Source: Kryptolebias marmoratus (taxonomy: Eukaryota > Chordata > Actinopteri > Cyprinodontiformes > Rivulidae). From it: 64,000 nt of DNA. The position numbers were made by a program, and so were the translations under genes. The notes under the pieces were generated by a model. It was not told the DNA's origin, ran no database searches, and saw only the letters and a list, made by a program, of their open reading frames with translations. The DNA lies in contig NC_051434.1 of the NCBI RefSeq assembly GCF_001649575.2, positions 9,364,412 to 9,428,411 on the forward strand. The letters run 5' to 3'. Numbering within the stretch: the stretch's first letter is position 1; each line of letters begins with the position of its first letter. Positions 1 to 12,894 of this stretch are shown piece by piece.

Positions 1-3000
1 CACGAGGCGATGCTGATGCCACCGAACAGACACAGGAGGGCGATCATCCCCGACTCGGTGTTGCCAAACATCAGGAAGAAGCAGCTGACGCAGGATATGA
101 CGCTGGACCCCGCTGTGTGACGAGAGGAGGGAGAATCTCACTGAAAAGACGACCTCCGAGGCCACGCGTGTACGGTAAATGGTTCAGACGGATCAGATGT
201 GCCTACCCAGCATCCTTAAACGGCCAATTTTGTCCATCAGCAGAGCCGACACGATGTTCCCCGGCAGCACAGCCAGCGTACCCAGAAAGTTGACGAAGTA
301 TATCATGTAGGCGTTGTTGAAGTCGTCGCTGAAGTCCAGCATGCAGCCCTCCTTGTTGTGGAGGAAGGTGCTGTTGATCAGCTTACAGTTGACAAACCTG
401 TACTTGAATAAGTCTGAGGGGAGAAAAAAGAGCTTTTTACTTCGTTAATACCGAATCCAAGCCAGAAATGAAGTAGTTTTACTGAGAGTGGCAGATTATG
501 TCAGGGTTTTCACCACCTCTGCATGTTTTCTTCTATTTCTCCAGTTTTACTCCCCCCACCATCAATAGAAGGTCTCGATTTAAAATAAAAACGCAGCTTT
601 TACATGAAGTTCATGGTAATAAAACCGGAGCGTGTGCTGTCGCCAAAGCTAACTGCGATCGAACAAAATCTGAGTATTTTTCTAGCCAAGCAGAATGAAT
701 TATACGTCACTTTAACTCTTACAAAAATAGGAATGGAGCTTGGATTGTGGAAATAGGACCCAAACCCAGGCAGACAGACGGTTCTTTTCCAAGATCTGGA
801 TCATCTAAACCAGTGGTTCCTAAACTTTTCAGCTTCTGACCTACAAAATAAGAGCATCAGAGGCTTGTGACCCCAAATATTCCCACTTTAATTGTACAAT
901 TTCTGCTATTAAAGAAGAACATACTACTTTTATTAATTATTATTGTTGCTTCTGCTCTTTGCTGTAATTATAGTGAAAATATGCCATTGGCAGACTTTTT
1001 ATATTTAATTTTATCTCTGGAGTTCCTTTGGGGATCCTCACGTCACATTTCATGACCCACTATGGAGCCTTGACCCCAACTTTGGGAACCACTGATCTAG
1101 ACTACTGTAGTGAAGCAAAGTCCTGCTCTTTTCTGGGATCCGGATTATTTGGCCCAGCTCACCTCCCTGAAGGCTCCTCACCAGCACTACACCATGACGG
1201 CTGACAAGAGGCAGATGTGACGATGACTAAATGAGAACCAGGCGCGGCGGGGACCAGAAAACACAGCTGGCAGGCAAACCACCAGGACTAACAAGCACAC
1301 AAGAAACGAGAAACCAGACCAGGAAGATTCCAGCCGAACCACAAAATAACCCAAACGTGACCCGAAACCTAAAAGCTGAAACTTTAATCCGTTCAGTTTG
1401 GGAGCAGAACATGTCTGACTCTGTTGTGAGGCAGAAAGGTGCTATAAAAACAAATCCATCTGCTTTTACTGAAGCTCATTTAAGGTAGAAATTCAACGTA
1501 AAAACATCCAAAAACAGAGGTTTCATCTCCTGAAAGGTCTTTTAATAAACCGAATGTTAATAAAAAGTGACATAAAAGATTTTAGACGATTCCTTGTTGG
1601 GTCGTAAATCCTCTCCAGTTTGCTTGGGATGTTCAGATTTCCTGCTGACGATGTTAAAATCTGAGCCCCGCCGATAACTCAAAGCAGCGTTTTGACGGGA
1701 AGTCAGCAGCGAATCGCTGATTCCAACGTTTATGGTTCATGAATGACACAGGTATGGAAGAATGCATGGCTGGCTTCAGGAAAACCTAAGCTGATGAAAA
1801 TAAAAAATAAAAACCAGCGCCAACACGTCAGGAGAGGCTCAGATGTGTTTCCCAGCTCATGATTTAAATCTCTGTCAGAAACCCAAACCACAAACAGCAC
1901 AGCTACCAAACGCTTTGTTTCCTAACAGCATTTCGCTTTCCACATCTTGAAGCCACGTTTTTTTTTTTTTTTTTATCTTTTAAAAACACTATCTGAGCTG
2001 GATTTGTTTGCATTGCTATGGTTACCAGTCGAGCCGCTGCGGCGTAACCCGTGGTTACCACTTAGCAGAGAGCGCTGCCGTGATTGATGACGTCTCTGCT
2101 TTAAAACTGTTGGCAGTAAACCTACAGCAATCCAACCAGCTAAAACTGAAGGCTTTCCTGCTTTTTATCAGTTTCATTTTGCTTTAAAAGCCTCAAAGGT
2201 TTGCTGCATCTTGAACACGTCACGTCTTCTATTTGTGTGAATGCTCGTTCTTGGTTTTTTTGTAATTTTCTGTCCAAGTTCTATGATTTACCCTCTTCTG
2301 CAGCCTTTGTGCTTTTTTAGCCGTTCATACGTCCAAACGTTCAGCTCCTTCAGCAGATGGGGGCTGCAGCTTCTGGTCTCTGCAGCTTTTATGCTTTTCG
2401 AAATATTCTACATTATTTACGAACATTTTCCCCGTAGAAGTACATTGATCTCTTAACTTCCTTTAAAAACGTTGTTCTCTGAAATCTGCTCCAGCAAATT
2501 TGCCCCATCTTTGTCTTCTTATGCTGCTTTTCGTGGGGGTTCCCAACTTCCTCACGTGAGTCGCAGAGGCGCGCAGCCCCCGTCCTTCGAGTTTTGAACG
2601 TGTTCATGGGGTTGAATCTCTCAAATCAGTCCCAGAGGGATCATCGGCGTCTCCAGTTTGCCTCAGACTCCTCTCCAAACGCGTCTGCAACCCTAGAACT
2701 GCACTTTGAGCTCTCCTCAGGCAGAAAAATCATCCAGAGGCAAACGTTCAGCTCTAAAGACAACGCTGGTAATAAATAATGATTGAAAAACTGACTCAGA
2801 TCTGCCTGCTTTCATTTCTACAGCGCAGATTAAATCACAAACATTTGGGCGGAGGTGGGAAACAAAACACAGCATCTCTAATTGTGAATTTAATCCGTTC
2901 AAGCAGGAAATTTGTGTGTTGGCAATTTGCATTTTGAATGAAAATTTCCCATTGAAAATAATGCAAATAAACCAAAAAAAAACTGTACAGGGCTTCCTGT

Positions 3001-6000
3001 AACGGTAAGAACTGTAAGAAGCGTTTTGTGATGAAACAAGCTAAAGGAATCGTTTCTGTTACACATTTTTAAAGAGTCATGACTCAAAGTATTGTCTTAT
3101 AAATGTGTCAAAATCACATTCCCCTTATATATCTGTTTACTCAGTACGGATCACAGAATATAAACCTGCCCCGTTATATTTACCTGTGTTGTAGAACAAG
3201 CTGGCGATGAAGGTGCAGTTCCTGAAGAACGTGTGCGTGGAGGTGATGTCCTCAAAGTAGCACTCCTCGAACACCGAGTCCTCGAACACCATGGACTTCA
3301 TCTTCAGATTCAGAAACCTGTGGGGAGTTTTCAGGACGGTCAGGCGAGTTCTGCAGCAGTCAGATTGCTCCCGCGGCCGATTGACTGTAAAATCTGAACT
3401 TACTTGTCATTGAAGTAGTGTCCATCGCGGTGCACTTGGTTCTCCAGGGTGAAGTTGAAGGTGACGTGCTCCACCCGCTCCTTGGTGAAGGTCTTGGTGC
3501 GTGACTCGTACTCCTGCTTCTGGATGTATTTGATCATGTCAGGGAACCACACCGTCAGGCCGTAGTAGCTGCAAGGACGTGAGAGGCAAGGCAGATGGAA
3601 AGAGCCCCGGGAAACAATGTGACCGGAGGATCGGCGTGCGGTTTCCGGCCGCTTTGGTTTACCTGAAAGACATGCTGAACCAGACGGCCATGAGCATGAA
3701 GGTGGTCCGTTTATACTCGGGGCTGAAGCAGGCGAGAATGTTGTTCCGGATCTGGAAGCATTACAGAACAGATCCCTGAGCAGTTTCGGCTTCGAGGAGA
3801 ACTTTAATGAACTTTAGCTCCAAACTTTACTGTCAATACTTTTTACTCAGCAGGCATTAAGCGTGTAGGCGGATGGTAGATGGAGGCTGTAGGCGTGTGC
3901 TTGTAGCAGAAAGTGGGCCGAATGCAAATCGAGACTGGGCGTAAATCTGGCTTAGAGCTCCATGCACAGAGCTGTGATGCTGCAGCTATGTGTAACACAG
4001 CTTCGATGTGTTTAAACAACATATTTACAAAGGAATATGGTTGCATCTGCACTGTTTGCTTTTACCAACTCAGTAAATGTTCCTACAGGCAGCTTGGAGC
4101 TGTGAAATCTCTCTTTTGCAGTAAAAATATTGCAGGTTTTGGGAACCTGCGGCCTTACGCTTCATGTTTTTAAAACTTGATTTACAAAAAAAAAAAAAAA
4201 ACAAAACACTATTTTCATCCAGAAGTGGATGCAAAACATCCAATATTCTTTTTTTTTTAACAGAGAAGCTCACATTACCATGACATCCACCATATTTGTA
4301 GCTTTTGGAGTTTCACTGACCTGCTGGGAGAGACTCATAATCTTCAGTCTGTAGCGCTGCCAGACAGGGGTGTCGGTGCCAATGTCCACCAACTCATCAA
4401 TCTGCTTCACGGTCTTAATTGTGGTGACCTTTGATTAAACAGATACAAAATATTAGAAGGCTTAAATAGTAACAATCAATGTAAATAACCTACAAGTGTT
4501 TTTTTTTCTTTGTATACATTTGGACACTACTGTATGTGGATGACAGGGATGGTTTTGTCCTGATGTTGGAGCTGATTGGTGTGTTAGCTGCTGTACTACA
4601 ACATAACCTGATAAAAGGTAGGTTTCCTCATAGATACTCACAGTAAACACCCTCTCTGGGTGTCCTTTAGCTCTCATGTTTGTGTCGTGGACTTGCTTCA
4701 GAATCATCCAGCCTTCGTCATGTTTGCCATTCTGATAAAAAGGGACAAAAAAAGAAATATTAATATTTTCTACCAGCAATTACTTTAGCTTTAGTAAAAA
4801 GCGGTAAATAGGCGAGCCTTTGGCTGACCTCTAAGTAGAAGCGGGGGCTCTCCGGCATGGCGTTGAGGGCAGCGATGGCCGCCACAGAAGGAAACGCGCA
4901 CACTAACACAAACACACGCCAGCTGTGGAACTGATACGCCGAGCCCATCTGGAAACTCCAGCCTGCAAGGATAAAAAAAGGACATTTAAGCACAAATTAG
5001 CTCAAATACTTGGACATTTACAGCTGAGAACATTGGCTTGGCCTTAAAACACGAGTGGCACAACATGATCAGTGTATTTATTTCTTCTTCAAGCTTTGTC
5101 AGAGGTGAGTTTAAGTGCCAAATCCAATACTGTCTTTCTATTTCATCCCTACTGATCGCCAGAGTGCTTGAAGCACCGCCTCTGGCGGTCATCCGGGATT
5201 CATAGAACCGTAGTTACAACTGTAACTTTCGATATTTGTGATACAAAGAGCTGACATTTTTAGAAATAAATGTGATAAACTTCTGGATGAGAGTAGCAGT
5301 CTCAGGTCAGCTGCTCTTGTATTCAGTTCATTGAGGCCTTTTAACGGGGCTTGGTGATGATGATGATGTATTCTCTTTGACCTGATGTCTTGGCTCTCCC
5401 TTGCTGTAGCATTATTGTTATGCCTCGTTAATCTGTGATACCAGATTCCTCATGCAAACGCTGGGACATTGGGTTCACAGTTACATCTTAGTCAGTCTGG
5501 ATGTTTTTCTTTTGTAAAGTTTATTGTCTTCATTCATCAATGTCTTGTCCCAGTAGCCCATTTCTCATCAGCATATCCTGGTTTCCCAATATCTGACAAG
5601 AACCTTGTGAATCCAGGTGACAACCAAGCCAACAGAGCATCATTTAAATGTCCCTCACTAAACATGGAAGCTGCACAGGGGTTCGAACAGATGACCTCCT
5701 GTTCTAAGGTCCTGCAACAACACCCCTGCCCCAACCACCCAGCTCTCAAAACGAGTGAGTTTGTGCAGACGTTAAGGCTTCAGTGGAGCCAGTGGTGCAC
5801 TCGGGGCTGGAAGAGCGGCTCCAGCAGATCTCAGGGACAACCTGAGAGATCTCTGCTCTGAAGAGCGCAGTCCTGAAAACAGCTGAGATACTGAAGAGAA
5901 CCCTCAAGCTCCCAGGACTCTGGTAGAGGACCCGAGCTTGAAGCGAAAATGGGACTGTCCAGGTGGGAAAAACTGGATGAGATATATATATGTATATATG

Positions 6001-9000
6001 TAAGTCTTTCCTTGTCTGTAGCAGGTTTGACAGCAGAGATTATAAAGGTGGGTTTCATAGAAGATAGCATTCTAACACTAAAATTACCTGGTTCGATGGT
6101 CTAAATTTTTAAAGCTTAGGCAATAGAGAGACATGGAAAAAAAGTGGATGTTGAATTGTTTGCCATGAAAAGTAAACAACAAAGATTTAGATTGGATCAC
6201 TGACCCCAGTGCTGTCATGTTAGTCAGATTTCTCCACATTGCAAACTGTAATTTTGAATTCACTTTATTTGAGTTTTTTTTATGTACCAAAAAAAAACAA
6301 GAAAGTTCACCAACATTTTTTTTTCTGACTAAGATCGACTAATTAACCAGATTGTGTTTGCCAAAAATCTGATTCCCTGCGATATCCCACCAACACTTTT
6401 GGCTCATTTACAAAAATGAACCAATTATAGCCCTTTCAGATAGAAGTCAATGTGTGTTCATGTTGTTGACTCACACTGAGGGGGTGTCATATGTGGTTTT
6501 ATTGTTAATAAAGAAACCTTATATACTATTGAAACGTGTTAAAAGCACATTTAAACCTGCAGTGGACAGATGTGTTTATCGTTCGGTGAGGCTGAATGCA
6601 CGTCTGACGCTGCTGAGAAAATAAAACAGGAGCTCAAGGAATCCAATTTCATGCTGCAGAAGCCATTAAAGCTTTTAAGCTGCAACGATTTTATTTTCAA
6701 ACTCACCATAGTGTGGGATGATGGCCCAGGCCATAGCCGAAGCGTATATTCCCCCGATCATCCAGAACATGCAGAGCCAGCTGAGATGCTCGCCGCGTTT
6801 CTCCTGGGACAGAAACTCGGAGTAGTAGGAGAAGACGATGGGGATGGAGCCACCGATTCTGTAAGAGTCACACACCAACTGAGCTCACGGGCGAAGGTCA
6901 CTGAAACGTTCTTCAGATTAGAAGTTAAACTTGTTTATTCCAAACTGAAGAACCTGAAAAGTGTGCAGAGATCCTTTAAACCACTGCATCTAATAATACG
7001 GTGTCTGCTGGACTGTGGTGCTGAGAACAACACACAGCCAAACAAAATAATCTCTCATTTATACAAAAGATTTGGATGAACATCACCAATAATCCAGCGG
7101 ATCTATAACATGTTGTTTAGTTTTCCCCATCCTGTGAGGAAAAACTTCACAGAACGACGCCTGTTGTGGTTCAGATGAACCCTCTGAATTTAAAATTAGG
7201 CTGTTTTTACTTTTTAGCAAAACATCTCAGAAACCAGCAGACAGATTTTTAATGAAACCTGCAGAAAATGATCCTTAAATGTGTCAACCTGATGATTCAA
7301 AATGGCTGCCACAGCCAAATGACCTTCGAAAACACAAAGAAATAGCTATAATTTTATTGATTTTACAGAAACTGAACCAAAACTTGGTGAAATATGTTAC
7401 TTATTGTGCATGATTGTTCCTAAAAACTTTAGCTGTAATTGTTGGCGTCGACCCAGTTTTGACTTTAAGCAAAATATGTCATGAACCTTTGGATGGGATC
7501 TCACAAATCCACGTCAAGGTTTGACAGAAACAACTTCAACTCTGTCGTGTTTGATTCTCAACAAAAAAAAACATGTCGTTCTGACAGGCTAAGTGCCAAA
7601 AAATACCATTTTAAATTATACTTTTAAGTGATTCTTTATAAAAAACCAAAAACTTCCATTGAGTTTTGTGCCTTCTTGAAGCCTGGCTTACTCAGAAATC
7701 AGAGTTAATTGGCTTCATAAACAGAGAAAAACGGGACATTCATCCGCGACGTTAAAACTGCTGGCAGATTAAGTGAAAACACTAATAATCTCATTACAGT
7801 CGAATGTTCTGCTCAGATTAACAATAACATGAACAATGCTGCAACACGTCTCGCTTGTTCAGACGTCTTCTGGCCACGAAGTTAAACTCTTTCATATTAA
7901 AGGTGGTTTTTAATGGTGTATGCATTCTGGTAATCGTATAATGAAGCGAACAAAAAAAGTGCAGCGAGCTGGCCGCCGACATCAGGCTTTACGAGGCGGA
8001 TCCGAAAGGAACGGCGAGCCTTGCATTTACCCAACGCCTGAGAGGAGACGGCAGAACAGGAAGGTGCTGTAGCCCTGCACGAAAGACGAGAAGAAGGAGA
8101 AGATGCTGTTGATGGAGAGCGAGATGAGAAGGGACTGCCGACGGCCTATCCGGTCGGCCAGAGCCCCCCAGAGGAAAGCCCCAACCATCATCCCAAAATA
8201 CACGATGAGACCTGGAGAGAAAACGAGCAGAAACGGAAACGTTACACACGTGTCAGTTTCCAGCGTTTTCCACTTCATCTAAGTTCATCTAAGTTTTTAA
8301 AATGAAGTGATGCAGTGTTGAAAATCTCCACAGCTTCTGCAGCTCTTGTATCTGGTAGGACCTGGTGTTGGAGGTGGGACTGGCTGAAAATAAACATGTG
8401 TGATCAGTGTGATGAAGGAGCACGTCGCCAAGAGCAACAGTGACTCATTACGTGGTTTTAAATAGTACAACTTGAGCCTGAGCTACAGCGGCCTTGAATA
8501 CATCACTAACACTTATAATATCCATATTATTCTTCAATGAAACTAAAAACGAGTTGTTAGACTGCAGTCAAAGCGTGCATCACCATTTAAACGTCTTACC
8601 GAGCATGCTTTTGCTGGGTTCAGACAGACACATGTCCTTCTCTGCGCTGGGGAGGACGAACCCCACCACAAAGATTTCTACACCGTCCGCCATCAGCGCC
8701 AGCCCCAGCACGAAGTACAGGGACCACTGGAACTTCCCGTGACCGCATTCTTGTAAAATGGTCTCGTACTGCTGAGCCAGCTCCTCCTGGTCCTTCCGCC
8801 TCTCGGCCTCCGACACCCCGATATCTCGGAACTGCTGGGCTCCGGCGGCCATGGAGCCCGGCCCTCCGGCCAGGCTCCCTTTGCCCGAGTCGGCCCTGGG
8901 GATTCCCTGGTACTCGCCCTCGTAGATCTCGTCATCCTCGTCGTGACCCTCCGTGGAGTCGCTGTGGCCGCCCTCGTCGTCGTTGGCCGCCTGGCTGTCG

Positions 9001-9209
9001 CTGCGGTAGTAGCCTCCATCCTGGCTTCCCTGCATGGGGTAGTCGTCGTCATCGTCTTCCTCGAAGCGGCTGTAGGACCGCCGGCTGTACTCGTCGCTCA
9101 CCCGATCCACGGAGCGGCCCACCTTCTTCGAGGCTTGCCGCTTGACTTCTTTGGCAATGTCTTTGGCACCTTTAATGAAGGCAGTCCGGTTTTGGTAGCC
9201 GTCCTCCAT
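1..9209 (-). CDS. sv2a: Synaptic vesicle glycoprotein 2A (3' end beyond window)
   Basis: SV2A is a 12-helix, MFS-type glycoprotein of synaptic vesicles that modulates regulated exocytosis. Coding exons on the minus strand are 9209-8600, 8211-8031, 6858-6707, 4962-4829, 4731-4642, 4428-4321, 3751-3663, 3568-3404, 3317-3184, 413-207 and 112 to beyond base 1. All junctions are GT-AG and the phases close, giving about 660 residues of a family length near 740. The N-terminus starts MEDGYQNRTAFIKGAKDIAK, followed by the acidic DEDDEIYEGEYQGIPR stretch typical of SV2A rather than SV2B or SV2C. The transporter core has GRRQ and the SWNALD-region approach. The large luminal loop (about residues 460-600) has pentapeptide-like F/L repeats and three N-glycosylation sequons, NFT (about 493), NCT (about 543) and NST (about 568), matching the three known sites of mammalian SV2A. 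The last one or two exons lie outside the window. Confidence 0.96.
811..1094. mobile_element. Non-autonomous hAT-type MITE in sv2a intron
   Basis: A 284-bp element begins CAGTGGTTCC and ends GGGAACCACTG, which are inverted complements. It is flanked by 8-bp direct repeats, ATCTAAAC (803-810) and ATCTAGAC (1095-1102), matching at 7 of 8 bases. Terminal CAGTGGTTC and an 8-bp target duplication are hAT hallmarks. No transposase is encoded. A relative lies at about 11336-11664. It sits in the large intron between sv2a exons 3317-3184 and 413-207. Confidence 0.8.
1103..3183. other. Remainder of sv2a intron, no gene seen
   Basis: Intronic sequence between the MITE and the exon ending at 3184. Short open frames here have no recognisable domains. 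A T-rich run lies near 1960-1975. I see no further feature that I can support. Confidence 0.6.
4963..6706. other. sv2a intron of 1.74 kb with SINE-like fragment
   Basis: Intron between coding exons 6858-6707 and 4962-4829. It is non-coding apart from chance frames. It holds a tRNA-like SINE fragment near 5655-5750 and a short TATATATA run near 5980-5998. Confidence 0.7.
5655..5750 (-). repeat. tRNA-derived SINE-like head fragment
   Basis: Read on the minus strand, this has a GGTGGTTGGGGCAGG segment resembling a pol III A box. About 40 bases later GTTCGAACCCC resembles a B box. This arrangement is typical of the tRNA-like head of fish SINEs. The A box is imperfect and no tail was delimited, so the family is not assigned. 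Confidence 0.4.
6859..8030. other. sv2a intron of 1.17 kb, probable old repeat inside
   Basis: Intron between coding exons 8211-8031 and 6858-6707. The middle (about 7200-7600) has AT-rich sequence including AAAATGGCTGCCACAGCC that looks like an old dispersed repeat, but I could not define its ends or family. No coding content was recognised. Confidence 0.4.
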
Positions 9210-9233
9210 GTTTGAGAGGTTTCAGAAGAAGTG

Positions 9234-9246
9234 AGGTCAAAGGTCA
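9234..9246 (+). promoter_or_regulatory. Perfect DR1 nuclear-receptor element in sv2a 5' leader
   Basis: AGGTCA-A-AGGTCA, two perfect direct half-sites with one base between, lies 25 bases upstream of the sv2a start codon. It sits in the probable 5'UTR part of the ATG exon; a possible acceptor CCTCTCAG on the minus strand lies just beyond, near 9250-9257. DR1 sites bind RXR heterodimers, HNF4 or COUP-TF. The match is seen directly; function is inferred and a chance match is possible. Confidence 0.4.
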
Positions 9247-10199
9247 AAGCTGAGAGGCCCCTTGAATGTGCTGGGGCTTCAGACCGGTCAGGATGTAGTC
9301 CAAAGATTTAAAGTGAGACAGTCAACAGGCTCTTCTTGTTGTGCCTGGGGAGAAAATACAGATTTCAACTTGTCAGATTTCATCAAAAAGGTTGTTCGTT
9401 ATCAAACACTTCCGCCCAGTCAGATGACCGCTGGAAGCCTTTTATCCCACAAATAAATGAGCAAATCTTTGGAGCCTACGGGCCGGTTCAGAGGGGATTA
9501 GGAGCAGATGCTTCAAATGGAATATTGACATTTATAGCTGGAAAGATCATAACAGGGACGACAAAATGAATACAAAAAGCACAAAGTGGTCCAAAATGAC
9601 TACAAGTGGCTTCAGTGTGCACACACATGGCAGGATTTCATGTAAATATAAGGCCGACTTCAGCCAAAACATAAAAGAGTCAGAGCTATTCATCTTTTTG
9701 TTCTTCATTACCTAAAAATAAGATTTAGGTTTGGACTGGTTTATATCTGTGATTGAGGTAATTGTTCCCGTTTGTAGAAGGAAGGAACAGCTGAATCTAT
9801 AAACAGGTAGGCAGATATCGGACCGGAAAGGCTTTGGAGAAAGCTCATTTTTCTTGTTGTTTTATTAACAACAAATTAAAAAGAGCAGTAGGCAAAAATT
9901 GCTCTTTGTTAGTTACTGACTCACAAACATAAACCACCAAAACCTGAATGTGTTTGGTTTTAGTATTGGACTTATTCAGCCTCTGAAATGACCACGGTGC
10001 ACATGCGCCTTTTTATTTATTATTTTCTTCTTTTAGTATTTGTTTTTGCTGATTTTGAGAAATCTGAGAAATTGAGAAATTTCCTTTATTTAAGGATAAA
10101 AACAAAACTTAAAAAAAGGACTGCAGACATGTCAGTCTTTATGATACAAAAAAAAGCCATCAAGTTGTTGTGGCCATGTTTCTTCACTGAAAACAATTT

Positions 10200-10300
10200 T
10201 AAAAAGATAATTACTAAAATTACTGCAGCTTTCTGTCACCTGTGCTTTGGTTTGCCTTGTTGCTGAAAAGTGCTGTGTAAATAAATCTCACTTCACTTCA
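10200..10300 (+). repeat. 3' tail of a non-LTR retroelement (LINE or SINE)
   Basis: The segment ending GAAAAGTGCTGTGTAAATAA followed by ATCTCACTTCACTTCA matches the 3' tail shared by many fish non-LTR elements, in which an AAAGTGCTATATAAATAAA motif precedes a short tandem tail. No protein-coding part is preserved. Confidence 0.45.
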
Positions 10301-11335
10301 CCTGAGTGACTGCTTTTCGAAAGTTCAACACAAAAATGGAAAACTGCTGCTTTTCGTTTCCACTTTCGCCATCAACCTGTCATCGCTCAAAACTGTGATT
10401 TGTTGGAAGCAGAACTGAGGCAAACGCTAACTTGTGTACGTTCTTTGAAAATAAATTGCTATTTTTAAAATAAAATTGTAAACTTTAGAAGTTTGGTTTA
10501 ATGCAGTGCAGTCACTTCACCTTCATCCTGGTGTATAACCACTGGTTATACAAATATATGTACAAAGAACAAATCTGGGATGACTGTGATATGAAACACA
10601 CATCAAATTTGATTCAATAAAACAAAATAGTGAGTCACAAATAAAGCTGAGTCGCTGAAGGGACACAGGACAGGCTTTTATAAAATCTCTTTGAGCTGCT
10701 CTTTTTCCTCACATGCCACCAACCAAACCACCTGATCCACCTGTAGTCACTTCTTCCCAGGTTACACCTGTTGCTGTTTCAACATCCACCCGGCGTGCGC
10801 TCTCTGCTGAGTCACAGAAAGGTCTGAGAAGTGATTATGAGGCGAGACATGAAGCCTTGAATGGCTTCTAATGGAAGTTTTCTCAGAAACGATTTGAGTG
10901 CATCGCTTCATGATGAAGAGCTGCACTAATTCACATGGATGGAATCTGGATTATCGGGGTAAGACTGCGCCTGTGTGCGATTCTGACCCTTTAAAATCCC
11001 CAAATCTTGCACTAAATAAGTAAGGAGGCAGGGGGGCAGAGACCATCTAAAAGGATCCAAACAGTTTCAGTAAATGGAAAAGAAGAAGAATTGTGACATT
11101 AATAATACATTAGATATTGAACGGAAGTCAATTAGCAAAAGGCCCACAACGTCAGACTTTGCTCACACGATTAAAAGATCACGTCTGGTGATAATACATC
11201 AGCACAGAAGATGACAAAAAAATTTTAAAAAGCTGCGTGTCACGGCAAATGATCCTTGAAATTAAAAACGAGAGGAGCAAGAGAAGAGACGTCTGTTTCA
11301 CCCGCCTGCTGCTGGATCGCTGCAAAACAGGAACC

Positions 11336-11664
11336 TGTTGTTTAAACCAAACTTTTCAGCTTCCGACCCATAAAATAACAGTGACAGAGGTGTGTGACCC
11401 CATCTGTTGGCTGTTTAAATACCACAAAATGCTAATGATCCTAATAAATAAGGGCATAATGGCAACACAAACAGTCTTAACATCTATTATGCTATTTTTT
11501 AAATCAACTTATTGACTTGTATTTCAAGTTTTTGTAACGATTATGGTGCAAACAAAAACAATGTTTTTTATTGTAAGTTGATGTCTGGAGATTATCTAAG
11601 GACCCCTACTTGGTGTTGGGTGACCCACACTGGGGTCCCGACCCCAACTTTGGGAATCGTTGGT
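11336..11664. mobile_element. Diverged relative of the hAT-type MITE
   Basis: Shares the block AAACTTTTCAGCTTC-GACC-TA-AAAATAA near its left end, and GACCCCAACTTTGGGAA near its right end, with the element at 811-1094. The left terminus is more decayed and no target duplication could be defined. Confidence 0.65.
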
Positions 11665-12894
11665 TAAAAGAACCCTTTTTTTTTTAAGGCTCCAGCGTGT
11701 TCCTTCAGCCGATGAGCCCGACTCACGCCTGTGTGCTCCTGCGTGCCTCGGGTGACTGTGCAAGCATCTGCGTCGCTTTTAATTTGTGCCGCGGGAGAAA
11801 CAGCAGCAGGACAATCGTGGGACGTCGCTGTGCCTCTGCCAGCGCCTCATAAACAACCTCTGACAGGTAATCACGGGCCTGACGGAGCTCTTGTAATGTA
11901 TGCACAGAACCAAACGAACGGGCATAAAAAAAAAAACACAGAGGGAGACAAACAGCTCTTCGTACCAGCCATTAAAAACACCTGCAAGTCAGGACCTCTC
12001 CTGCAGCTAATGTTGCCACGTTTACTAAAAAAACGGTGAAATATTTCCTTTGGAGAGCTACAGTAAGAGCAAAATTCTCAATGTTTCTGTCTAGAACAGC
12101 GTTGTGCGACATTTAGATACTCTGATACTCAATTTAGTCCTAAAAGCTTTACATTTGGACAGCCGAGTCGTTAAAGGGAGAGTTTAAACACACTGGAGTG
12201 GAGTTCTGTGGAGAGGTAATGAATAATTAATATCTTACCTGTCGTAGAAAGCTCTCAGTTTGGAGAAATAGTTTAATTCCGACCAAACCGATGAGTTAAT
12301 GTCTAAGCAAAGCAACTATAACCTCAAAGAGTTCCCATCAGTTCCTGCAAACCCTGTGGCATTAGTCGGTTGTTCCAGCAGACGTATTATAGTCGGAATG
12401 ACAGCATATTTTTCTGGACTGATGTTGTTCGAAGAGCTGCAGGTAAGGTAGGAACTGAACTGAGCCCCACTTTAAAAGGTCTGAACCACTTTAATGTTGT
12501 TGTTCACTCTCATCTAATAGCTCCGTATTTCTGCTGGGGACTGAACGCCGTGCGCCAGTCCAAACACAGTCCTGATTGGGTTACGCTGTTGCGTTTCGTT
12601 TCCAGTCACGGGGCAGCAGATTGTTTCCTGTCAGCCTCTGAGCAGAGAGACCCGACGGGCCTGGTCAGCCAGGCTCAAACGCAGGAACCGAACCTAACCT
12701 GAGGATCTCATGGGTCGAAACGGCCTCTTTAAAAACAACAACCGCACTGTTTTCACTAATGTTACCGTTTTCATCCTCTTCCTCTTCACTCTGATTCTAC
12801 TCCATCAGCCTGATGAGACTTCCTCTAGGGGGTCTCACTCACACTTAAAGGAAGAACAGTACAGATATTCACAAACATGGCTGTTAGTAAATAA

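Noticed and set aside
5655..5750. Possible functional tRNA gene at the B-box-like GTTCGAAC
   Set aside because: No cloverleaf can be drawn; acceptor and anticodon stems do not pair. Kept only as a SINE-like fragment.
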